64,000 bases of DNA, from contig NZ_HE978634.1 in the NCBI RefSeq assembly GCF_000312045.1, positions 1,224,842-1,288,841 on the forward strand, given 5' to 3'. Shown piece after piece: positions 40,617 through 47,564 of this stretch. The stretch is from Noviherbaspirillum massiliense JC206. Its GTDB lineage: Bacteria; Pseudomonadota; Gammaproteobacteria; Burkholderiales; Burkholderiaceae_D. Under the pieces are notes generated by a model. That model searched no databases and had not been told where the DNA came from. It saw only the letters and a list, made by a program, of their open reading frames with translations. The position numbers were made by a program, and so were the translations under genes. How positions within the stretch are numbered: the first letter of the stretch is position 1; each line of letters opens with the position of its first letter.

Positions 40617-41210
40617 TTGGACAAGATCCCGCATTCACATGCCAGCCTTGACCGTCCGTCTGCATGGGTGGCGCGCTTTGCCTCGCTCGTGCCGCCAGGC
40701 GAGGTGCTGGATCTGGCATGCGGCAGCGGCCGGCATGCGCGGCTGTTCGCCTCACTGGGGCATCCCGTGCTGGCGGTCGACCGCGACGCTGATGCCCTGG
40801 AGCGCGCAGCCGGGCCGCAGGTCACCACCCTTCAGTACGACCTCGAACGTGCTACAGACGGCAAGGCGCAATGGCCATTCGAAGCGAGCCGTTTTTCCGG
40901 CATCGTGGTGACGAATTATCTGTACCGCCCGTTGCTCGCGCATCTCGCTGCCGGCCTTGCGCCGGGCGGCGTGCTGATTTACGAGACTTTTGCGGCAGGG
41001 AATGCTAGCTTTGGCAAGCCGTCGAATCCCGATTTTCTTTTGCTGCCCGGCGAATTGCTCGCGATGGCGCGGGCTGAAAGGGCGCATCCGCTTCGCGTGA
41101 TCGCCTACGAGGATGGCTATGTCGACCTGCCGAAGACCGCGATGGTACAGCGCATTTGCGCCATCCGGGACTCCGGGAATTTGCGCCCCGAATGCCTGCG
41201 GCTGTCTTAA
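40617..41210 (+). CDS. SAM-dependent methyltransferase
   Basis: A 197-residue class I methyltransferase. The SAM loop LDLACGSGRHARLF (motif I), the acidic ligand in VLAVDRDADAL, and IVVTNYLYRPLL (motif IV) are clear. It starts with TTG 40617, preceded by ACAGG; no better ATG is near. It shares features with TehB/UbiE-like small methyltransferases, but the substrate is unknown. It is 20 bases after trpS. Confidence 0.82.
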   Translation: MDKIPHSHASLDRPSAWVARFASLVPPGEVLDLACGSGRHARLFASLGHPVLAVDRDADALERAAGPQVTTLQYDLERATDGKAQWPFEASRFSGIVVTNYLYRPLLAHLAAGLAPGGVLIYETFAAGNASFGKPSNPDFLLLPGELLAMARAERAHPLRVIAYEDGYVDLPKTAMVQRICAIRDSGNLRPECLRLS

Positions 41211-41279
41211 GGAAGAACTTCGCACCGAGGCGGCCATCCGCTACAATCAAACTTTCTTTCTCTCCACATTCACATCATC

Positions 41280-42158
41280 ATGATTCAGGGCAGCATAGTT
41301 GCAATCGTCACCCCCATGCATGCGGACGGCTCGCTTGACTTGCCGGGACTGCGCAAGCTGATCGACTGGCATATTGCGGAAGGCACCGACGGAATTGTCA
41401 TTGTGGGTACGACCGGCGAATCGCCGACGGTATCGGTGGAAGAGCATTGTGAATTGATCAAGGTGGCGGTCGAGCACACAGCGAAGCGCATTCCTGTCAT
41501 TGCCGGTACCGGCGGCAATTCCACCGCCGAAGCGATAGAGCTGACACAGTATGCAAAGGATGTCGGCGCGGACGCATCCCTCCTGGTGGTGCCCTACTAT
41601 AACCGCCCGACTCAGGAAGGCATGTACCAGCATTTCAGGAAGATCGCGGAGTCGGTCGATCTTCCCGCAATCCTGTACAACGTCCCGGGACGCACGGTAG
41701 CCGACATGTCGAATGAAACGGTGCTGCGCCTGGCGCAGATTCCGGGGATTGTCGGAGTCAAGGATGCGACCGGCAATATCGCCCGGGGAAGCGATCTGAT
41801 CCGCCTGGCACCGAAGTCCTTTGCAGTGTATTCGGGGGACGACGCCACGGCGATGGCATTGATGTTCTGCGGGGCCCAGGGAAATATTTCGGTGACTGCA
41901 AACGTTGCGCCCCGCAGCATGCACCTCCTGTGTGCTGCCGCGATGGCCGGGCGGGTGGCTGAGGCGGTCGAGATCAACAACAAGCTCTTGCCCCTGCATA
42001 ACAAGCTTTTTGTGGAGCCGAATCCCGTGCCGGTGAAGTGGGCAATGGCCGAGCTGGGCCTGATCCCGAACGGCATCCGCCTGCCGCTGGTGCCGCTGGG
42101 CGCCGATTTTCACGATACCGTTCGCGCCGCTTTGCGCGAATCCGGTGTATTACAATAG
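41280..42158 (+). CDS. dapA: 4-hydroxy-tetrahydrodipicolinate synthase
   Basis: A 292-residue TIM-barrel lyase for lysine and diaminopimelate synthesis, condensing pyruvate and aspartate semialdehyde. The Schiff-base Lys161 (GVKDATGN) and Tyr133 (LYNVPGRT) match E. coli numbering; VGTTGESPT binds pyruvate. TACAAT at 41242-41247 is a possible -10. bamC follows, an arrangement also found in E. coli (dapA-bamC). Confidence 0.98.
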   Translation: MIQGSIVAIVTPMHADGSLDLPGLRKLIDWHIAEGTDGIVIVGTTGESPTVSVEEHCELIKVAVEHTAKRIPVIAGTGGNSTAEAIELTQYAKDVGADASLLVVPYYNRPTQEGMYQHFRKIAESVDLPAILYNVPGRTVADMSNETVLRLAQIPGIVGVKDATGNIARGSDLIRLAPKSFAVYSGDDATAMALMFCGAQGNISVTANVAPRSMHLLCAAAMAGRVAEAVEINNKLLPLHNKLFVEPNPVPVKWAMAELGLIPNGIRLPLVPLGADFHDTVRAALRESGVLQ

Positions 42159-42213
42159 CCGCCGCCAAAAGCCGGACCGGCCGTTATATCGATATATCTC
42201 TTTCAGAACCTAC

Positions 42214-43365
42214 ATGACTATTCGCAAGAATTCGCAGATGGCGCAACGCGGGCTGGTATCCGCCCTGATGCTGGCTGCTGTGGCGGGATGCAGTTCGGTC
42301 GATTCGCTGATGGAATCCGACCGGATTGACTATAAAAGCGCCAGCAAGGCACCTACGAAGTCGCTGGAAGTACCGCCGGACCTGACTCAGCTGCAGCGCG
42401 AGAACCGTTATGCGATTCCAGAAGCGAACAATGGAACGGTGACTGCTTCCGGATATTCCTTGCAGCAGGGGATGCGTCCGGCTGTCGCATCGGCAACGGT
42501 AGCGCCGAATGCCACAGCCGATATGCGGATCGAGCGCGACGGCAATCAGCGCTGGCTGGTCGTCAAGCAGGCGCCTGAGCAGCTTTGGCCGCAAATCAAG
42601 GATTTCTGGCAGGACTCCGGTTTCCTCATCAATGTCGAATCTCCGCAGACCGGTGTGATGGAAACCGACTGGGCGGAAAACCGTGCCAAGATTCCGCAGG
42701 ATTTCATCCGCAATACGCTCGGCAAGGTGCTTGATCCGCTGTATTCCACTGGTGAGCGTGACAAGTTCCGCACTCGCCTGGAGCGAGGGCCGGATGGAAC
42801 CACTGAGATTTATATCAGCCATCGCGCCGCTCAGGAAGTGCTGGTCGGACAGGAGAAGGATTCGACAGTCTGGACGCCTCGTCCGGCCGATCCCGGGCTG
42901 GAAGCTGAGTTCCTGTCGCGCCTGATGGCGCGACTCGGTGCCGAGGATACCCGCGCCAAGGCAGTTGTTGCCAATGCTCCGCCACAGCAGACGCGCGCCA
43001 AGCTGGTCAACGGAGGCGAAAGTCATTATGTCGAGGTGGATGAAAGCTTCGAACGTGCGTGGCGCCGCGTGGGCCTGGCCCTGGACCGGGTCGGATTTAC
43101 GGTGGAAGACCGCGACCGTTCGCAAGGTTTGTATTTCGTGCGTTATGTCGATCAGGGGCTGGATGCGAACAAGTCGGAACAGGGTTTCTTTTCCAGGCTG
43201 TTCTCCGGCTCTGATGACAAGGCCAAGGCAGCCCAGCGCTACCGCGTCTCGGTAAAGGGCGCAGGCATGGTAAGTCAGGTAGTAGTGCTGAACAATGAAG
43301 GGCGTCCGGAAAATTCGCGAACGGCTGACAAGATCCTGTCTCTTCTGAACGATCAACTGAAATAG
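42214..43365 (+). CDS. bamC: outer-membrane assembly lipoprotein BamC
   Basis: A 383-residue lipoprotein of the beta-barrel assembly machine. The signal peptide ends in LAAVAGC with lipidated Cys26. An unstructured segment (DYKSASKAPTKSLEVPPDLT), which in E. coli packs on BamD, is followed by two helix-grip domains (about 90-215 and 245-380). ATG 42214 gives the proper signal peptide; an upstream start at 42145 is not needed. It is longer than E. coli BamC (344). Confidence 0.93.
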   Translation: MTIRKNSQMAQRGLVSALMLAAVAGCSSVDSLMESDRIDYKSASKAPTKSLEVPPDLTQLQRENRYAIPEANNGTVTASGYSLQQGMRPAVASATVAPNATADMRIERDGNQRWLVVKQAPEQLWPQIKDFWQDSGFLINVESPQTGVMETDWAENRAKIPQDFIRNTLGKVLDPLYSTGERDKFRTRLERGPDGTTEIYISHRAAQEVLVGQEKDSTVWTPRPADPGLEAEFLSRLMARLGAEDTRAKAVVANAPPQQTRAKLVNGGESHYVEVDESFERAWRRVGLALDRVGFTVEDRDRSQGLYFVRYVDQGLDANKSEQGFFSRLFSGSDDKAKAAQRYRVSVKGAGMVSQVVVLNNEGRPENSRTADKILSLLNDQLK

Positions 43366-43371
43366 AAGCTA

Positions 43372-44157
43372 TTGAGATTTGCAAGTTTAGGGAGCGGTAG
43401 CGAAGGCAACGCGCTACTGATCTCCAGTGCATCCGGCACGGCGACCACGACGGTCATGCTGGATTGCGGATTCGGAATTCGGGAAACCGAGCGGCGCCTG
43501 GCCAAGGTCGGAGTGACGCCAGGAGACCTAGCCGGAATTCTTGTCACGCACGAGCACAAGGACCATGTCGGCGGCGTTTTCAAGTTCGCGCGGCGTTATC
43601 GCATTCCAGTCTGGCTGAGCTTCGGTACGTATCAGGCCGTGCAGGGTGAGTGCGATAGCGTTGCCTGCCACATATGTCGCGATGGCGAAAGCATCAGGAT
43701 AGGAAATCTTCAGCTCACTCCCTACACGGTGCCGCATGATGCCCGGGAGCCCGTTCAATATGTCGCTACCGATGGTCATATGAGGCTGGGAGTGTTGACC
43801 GATGCGGGCCAATCTACGCCCCATCTGGTTGCAGCGCTCGGTGGGTGCGATGCATTGGTGCTCGAATGCAATCACGACCGGCAAATGCTGGCAAACTCCA
43901 CTTATCCTCCCTCGCTGCGCCAACGCATTGGCGGCGCTTATGGTCATCTGTCCAATGATACGAGTGCGGAAATCCTCGCCAACGTGGACAAGTCACGTCT
44001 GAAAATCGTCATCGGTGCTCATCTGAGCCAGCAGAACAACACTCCCGAACTGGCACTTGCCGCCTTGACAGACGCGCTGGACACCAGTCAGGTGCGAGTA
44101 ATGGTGGCTTGTCAGGAAGAAGGTTTTGGATGGATTGATCTGGCCACTGGCGAGTGA
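43372..44157 (+). CDS. MBL-fold metallo-hydrolase (YycJ/WalJ-like)
   Basis: A 261-residue metallo-beta-lactamase-fold protein. The metal motif is VTHEHKDHVGG (HxHxDH); further ligands are in TVPHDAREP, LTDAG and AYGHLSND. It starts with TTG 43372, six bases after the bamC stop, giving the family N-terminus RFASLGSGSEGNALLI. Homologues in Gram-positives process or sense DNA ends near cell-wall regulation, but the role here is unknown. The dapA-bamC-MBL order is common in betaproteobacteria. Confidence 0.88.
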   Translation: MRFASLGSGSEGNALLISSASGTATTTVMLDCGFGIRETERRLAKVGVTPGDLAGILVTHEHKDHVGGVFKFARRYRIPVWLSFGTYQAVQGECDSVACHICRDGESIRIGNLQLTPYTVPHDAREPVQYVATDGHMRLGVLTDAGQSTPHLVAALGGCDALVLECNHDRQMLANSTYPPSLRQRIGGAYGHLSNDTSAEILANVDKSRLKIVIGAHLSQQNNTPELALAALTDALDTSQVRVMVACQEEGFGWIDLATGE

Positions 44158-44224
44158 AGTGCTCCATAGCGTTCAATGACGCTTCGCCTCATCGCGCGGA
44201 CTTCGCTTTCATAGCTTGAGGCAA

Positions 44225-44250
44225 CAAAAAAGCCGACCCGAGGGTCGGCT
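44225..44250 (-). terminator. terminator of the Ala/Pro repeat lipoprotein gene
   Basis: On the minus strand AGCCGACCC and GGGTCGGCT form a nine-base stem followed by TTTTT (complement of 44226-44230). It begins 20 bases after the stop codon. Confidence 0.9.
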
Positions 44251-44269
44251 TGCAGCGAATGATCGCTAA

Positions 44270-44575
44270 TTACTTAGCTGCGCTTGCTTCGGAAGCGGAA
44301 GCAGCCGGAGCGGAAGCAGCCGGAGCAGCAGCGGTTGCGTCAGCAGCCGGAGCGGAAGCAGCCGGAGCGGAAGCAGCCGGAGCAGCAGCGGTTGCGTCAG
44401 CAGCCGGAGCGGAAGCAGCCGGAGCAGCAGCGGTTGCGTCAGCAGCCGGAGCGGAAGCAGCAGGAGCGGAAGCAGCCGGTGCCGGTTCAGCGGCAGGAGC
44501 AGCAGCTTCTTCTTTCTTGCCGCAAGCAGCAAGTGCAACAGCCAACAAAGATGCGATCAACAGTGCTTTTTTCAT
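44270..44575 (-). CDS. small Ala/Pro-rich repeat lipoprotein
   Basis: A 101-residue lipoprotein: signal peptide MKKALLIASLLAVALAAC with lipidated Cys18, then GKKEE and a mature part almost wholly of Ala, Pro and Ser with Asp-Ala-Thr inserts. The mature part comprises PAASA units and PAADATAAA units, encoded by 15- and 27-bp direct repeats. Such a chain is probably extended and flexible, perhaps a spacer in the periplasm or at the surface. It has its own promoter (TATAAT) and strong terminator, so it is a real expressed gene. No function is known; repeat number may vary between strains. Confidence 0.8.
   Translation of the reverse strand: MKKALLIASLLAVALAACGKKEEAAAPAAEPAPAASAPAASAPAADATAAAPAASAPAADATAAAPAASAPAASAPAADATAAAPAASAPAASASEASAAK
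44307..44477. repeat. in-frame 15/27-bp tandem repeat array
   Basis: Unit A (GGAGCGGAAGCAGCC, 15 bp) and unit B (27 bp, beginning GGAGCAGCAGCGGTT) alternate as A-B-A-A-B-A-B-A'-A. The copies are identical except the last base of A' (44462). All units are multiples of three, so gain or loss keeps the lipoprotein in frame. Confidence 0.95.
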
Positions 44576-44721
44576 GGATATTCCCTTAAGGTTTTTTTCA
44601 AAGGTTGCAGCTAAAAACTGGATGCGATGAGCTATTACCGATAACTATCGCTTCGTAGGTACTTTCGTATGCGTGTGACATGTTTGTGCAATGCCGCACG
44701 ACGAAAACTTCCTAACCAGCA

Positions 44722-44751
44722 ATTATAGCGGTTTTTTTTACAATATGTCAC
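44722..44751 (-). promoter_or_regulatory. promoter of the repeat lipoprotein gene
   Basis: On the minus strand GTGACA (complement of 44746-44751), an 18-bp spacer and a perfect TATAAT (complement of 44722-44727). The transcript would have a leader of about 140 bases before the ATG at 44575. Confidence 0.65.
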
Positions 44752-44818
44752 CGCATTTCACGGCCGGACAAAGCTTTTGAGTAAGCAATTGTTAGCGGGT
44801 AACAGCGCCGGAGCTGGG

Positions 44819-45940
44819 TCATGGCAGGTAAATCCAACCGTCCCGGTACCAAGCATGCAAAGATTCCAAAACATCCCGGGAAGCAGCCTGGATTGCCGCG
44901 CCATCAAGCCGGCGCGCGTTCGCCAAATCATGCAATGGCCGTCTTTCATTCTTTCCAGCGATGAATGACTCGCCATTGATGAAGACATGTACGCCCCGAT
45001 AAAGCATGCGCGTCCTTGGGGAGAGAGCTATGCCGCGCCGGGCGGCGCTGCGTGAAAATCGCTCGATATTCAGGGGTCTCTGGGGAGGCTCGAAGAATAC
45101 ATTTGGCTTCGGTTCAGATAAATACTCGCCCAGGAAAATCGTGATGTCCTCGCGGGTGAAGCGAATCTTCGACAACTCCTCCGCAATCCGTGTCAGCATG
45201 CCACTGCCGATTTCTGCCGGATTTCTTGTGGGAGAGAGGTCCGGATCTGCATACCTGCCTGGCAGTTCAACCGCTTCTGCCATGAACTGCAGGAAGGCTT
45301 CGCCCAGCTCCTGATACGCTGGCGCGCGAAAGCCGATCGAGTAGGTCATGCATTCGCCAATCGCGATGCCGTCATGCGCATATTGGGGCGGCAGGTAGAG
45401 CATGTCCCCGGGTTCGAGGACAAACTCTTCTTCCGGCTTGAAATTCTGAAGAATCTTCAGGGGCAGGCCGGCAATCAGGGACAAATCTTTTTGCTTGCTG
45501 ATGCGCCAGCGCCGTTGGCCGTGGGCCTGCAACAGGAACACGTCGTACGAGTCGAAATGGGGGCCAACGCCACCGGCGTCGGTCGCGTAGCTGATCATCA
45601 AGTCATCAAGCCGCGCATCGGGAATGAAGCGAAACTGCTGCAGCAATGTATCCGCCGCTTCGTTGTGCAGATTGGCGCCTTGCACCAGCAGAGTCCATGC
45701 CTTGCGACTGGCGCCAGGCAGCGCGTCAAAGGGACCGTGCTGCATGTCCCAACGTTGTTTAAATCGGGAAACAAGGCGTGATTCGACATCGTTCCGTGCT
45801 GCAAGTTGAAACAGTGCATCGCGTGTTAGCAGCGGGTGAAATCCGGGAATGGCTTGGCGGATCAGCAGGGGTTTCTTTTGCCAGTAATCCTTCAGGAACT
45901 GGGCAGGCGACAGGCCGCCTAGGAGGGAAAGTTTTTGCAT
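44819..45940 (-). CDS. JmjC-type ribosomal oxygenase (RoxA/YcfD family)
   Basis: A 373-residue Fe(II)/2-oxoglutarate oxygenase, the same length as E. coli RoxA, which hydroxylates an Arg of ribosomal protein L16. VGPHFDSYDVFLL gives the HxD ligands and PQYAHDGIA the distal His of the double-stranded beta-helix core (about 90-215). A C-terminal dimerisation and winged-helix part follows. ATG 45940 is chosen because TATAAT lies six bases upstream; the frame stays open to 46009. It is divergent from slyD. Confidence 0.88.
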   Translation of the reverse strand: MQKLSLLGGLSPAQFLKDYWQKKPLLIRQAIPGFHPLLTRDALFQLAARNDVESRLVSRFKQRWDMQHGPFDALPGASRKAWTLLVQGANLHNEAADTLLQQFRFIPDARLDDLMISYATDAGGVGPHFDSYDVFLLQAHGQRRWRISKQKDLSLIAGLPLKILQNFKPEEEFVLEPGDMLYLPPQYAHDGIAIGECMTYSIGFRAPAYQELGEAFLQFMAEAVELPGRYADPDLSPTRNPAEIGSGMLTRIAEELSKIRFTREDITIFLGEYLSEPKPNVFFEPPQRPLNIERFSRSAARRGIALSPRTRMLYRGVHVFINGESFIAGKNERRPLHDLANARRLDGAAIQAASRDVLESLHAWYRDGWIYLP

Positions 45941-45946
45941 CGTTCC

Positions 45947-45952
45947 ATTATA
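45947..45952 (-). promoter_or_regulatory. TATAAT at leaderless spacing before the ribosomal oxygenase gene
   Basis: On the minus strand TATAAT is followed by only six bases (GGAACG) and the ATG, so the transcript would begin at or within the start codon. Confidence 0.5.
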
Positions 45953-46019
45953 ACGGTGGATATTATTGCCAAGCCGTGGGTCATAGCTTGACTTGTTCGA
46001 GGGCTTCATACCCGCAAGG

Positions 46020-46025
46020 TATAAT
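46020..46025 (+). promoter_or_regulatory. slyD -10 element (TATAAT)
   Basis: A perfect TATAAT preceded by AGG; a leader of about 25 bases follows with an AAAGGAT ribosome site before ATG 46057. No -35 of good quality lies at 16-18 bases. Confidence 0.5.
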
Positions 46026-46056
46026 CCCGCCGGATTTCAGATGAAAGGATAGTGTC

Positions 46057-46599
46057 ATGAAGATTGCCAAGAATACGGTCGTCACCTTGCATTACGAACT
46101 GTCAGATGCACAAGGCAATCTGATCGAAGAAAGCCGTGAGCCAATGACGTACTTGCATGGAGGATATGGGAATACCTTGCCGAAAATCGAGGAAGCCCTT
46201 GACGGCAAGGATCCGGGCTATGCCACAAGCATTCAGGTGGAGCCAGAAGATGCCTTTGGCGAATATGATGCGAACCTGGTCAAGATCGAGCCGCGCAGCC
46301 GGCTGCCGGAGCCCTTGGAAGTCGGCATGCAATTTGAAGGGACGCCGGAAGATCCCCACGGCAGTGAAGAACCGTTGATCTTCACAGTCACAGATATCGC
46401 CGATGGCCAGGTTGTGCTCGACGGAAATCACCCACTGGCCGGCATGGCCTTGCGCTTCACCCTGAATGTGGCAGATGTTCGTCCTGCGACTGAGGAAGAG
46501 ATTGCACATGGCCATGTGCATGCGGGAGGCGATCATCATCACCATGGGGACGACGATGATGAGGAAGGCGATCAATTCCGCACCATTCCGCTGCAGTGA
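46057..46599 (+). CDS. slyD: FKBP-type peptidyl-prolyl isomerase SlyD
   Basis: A 180-residue cytoplasmic folding helper. The FKBP domain is split by an IF chaperone insert (about 70-130, FGEYDANLVKIEPRSRLPEP... and NHPLAGMALRFTLNV). The His/Asp/Glu-rich tail (HGHVHAGGDHHHHGDD) binds nickel and other metals; it is shorter and lacks the Cys-rich part of E. coli SlyD. In E. coli SlyD helps nickel insertion into hydrogenase. Confidence 0.93.
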   Translation: MKIAKNTVVTLHYELSDAQGNLIEESREPMTYLHGGYGNTLPKIEEALDGKDPGYATSIQVEPEDAFGEYDANLVKIEPRSRLPEPLEVGMQFEGTPEDPHGSEEPLIFTVTDIADGQVVLDGNHPLAGMALRFTLNVADVRPATEEEIAHGHVHAGGDHHHHGDDDDEEGDQFRTIPLQ

Positions 46600-46615
46600 G
46601 CGACGTGCAGCTGGT

Positions 46616-46638
46616 AGGGCCGGATGGTTGTTGGCCCT
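46616..46638. terminator. weak bidirectional hairpin between convergent genes
   Basis: AGGGCC (46616-46621) and GGCCCT (46633-46638) form a six-base stem with an 11-base loop between slyD and the convergent gene at 46639. There is no clear T-run, so it is tentative. Confidence 0.3.
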
Positions 46639-47562
46639 CTAGGAGTGCGGATCCTTTCCGGCAGCGGTTCCCTGTTCAACAGTGATTGAGGCGGCCAGCG
46701 AAGGATCGACGGTCAGTATCATCCAGCCCGACGTCACCTTCAATTCACCGAGGTTGTCGCGCCATCTGATGCGCGGCGCGCCTTCGGATTGGACGGCCCC
46801 GGGATTGTGAATCAGCAGTACTTTTCCGGGAAACCGCGCCGCCCATGCCGTGATCTGCTGCCGTATTTCCAGAAACCCGTCGCGCTGCGCATCGCGCGGC
46901 CTTGCAAAGGGGTTGCCATCGCAAAAGAGGATCACGGCGCTGAATTTCTTGCGAATGGCCTGAATGAACACTCTTTGCAGCCAATGCCGGTTTGCCACTT
47001 GTCGATCCTCGAATTCGCTGTTGCGCCCGGCAGCCATCACATAATGGTTGTTGTCCTGGGGCAGATTGATGGTAGCGAACATGGTTCTGCGGACTTCCCA
47101 GCGCGCATTCTCGGTGTAGCTGCGAAATTTCGGTGTGGTGGATTGTCGCGTTACCGGAATCCGGCTGTTGCCGAGTGAGAATTCGTCGGCAAAGAAGAGA
47201 TCACGCAATAGCATTAGCCGTCCTGCCGCATCCAGCTTTCCACTTGAGTCCGTGCATTCGGCCCAATCGCTTGCCGCCAGCGAGACGATCAAGCCGTTTT
47301 GCGCGCTGTCCAGCAGTTTCTTGCGCTCGCTATACAAGTCATCGCTGCAGGGCTCCGTTTCTGCCTTGATGCCACCGACCACGACAAAAGCGAGGTTGGC
47401 CTCGTCCGTCTGCTTGACCGCTTCACGCAGTGAAGCATCACCAGGCTCCTGGAAAGGAGAGGGGATGACGGCGAAACTGAATGCATTCGTCCCTGCCGAT
47501 GCGAGCGGCAGTTGTGCCAGGGCGGCGCAGGCAAGCAGGCAATGCAACCAGTGCGTCTTCAT
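46639..47562 (-). CDS. secreted calcineurin-like phosphoesterase homologue, metal sites lost
   Basis: A 307-residue exported protein with signal peptide (HCLLACAALAQLPLASA). The pattern FVVVGGIKAETEPCSDDLYSERKKLL...DWAEC and LFFADEFSLGNSRIP follows a family of secreted metallophosphoesterases normally reading FVVHVGDIK...CSD...PGDNEWTDC. Here the metal motifs are changed: GD is GG, GDNEW is AASDW, the first GDxP is PSPF, and the late HGDxH is HNPGA. The fold is probably kept but phosphatase activity is unlikely. Family recall is from memory. It lies three bases after mutS and is probably cotranscribed. Confidence 0.6.
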   Translation of the reverse strand: MKTHWLHCLLACAALAQLPLASAGTNAFSFAVIPSPFQEPGDASLREAVKQTDEANLAFVVVGGIKAETEPCSDDLYSERKKLLDSAQNGLIVSLAASDWAECTDSSGKLDAAGRLMLLRDLFFADEFSLGNSRIPVTRQSTTPKFRSYTENARWEVRRTMFATINLPQDNNHYVMAAGRNSEFEDRQVANRHWLQRVFIQAIRKKFSAVILFCDGNPFARPRDAQRDGFLEIRQQITAWAARFPGKVLLIHNPGAVQSEGAPRIRWRDNLGELKVTSGWMILTVDPSLAASITVEQGTAAGKDPHS

Positions 47563-47564
47563 CG

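Noticed and set aside
42184-43356. 390-codon open frame on the minus strand over bamC
   Set aside because: Shadow frame; bamC has a lipobox and known gene order.
44250-44630. Plus-strand Ala/Gly-rich frame over the repeat lipoprotein
   Set aside because: All frames through the repeats stay open; only the minus strand has a signal peptide, lipobox, promoter and terminator.
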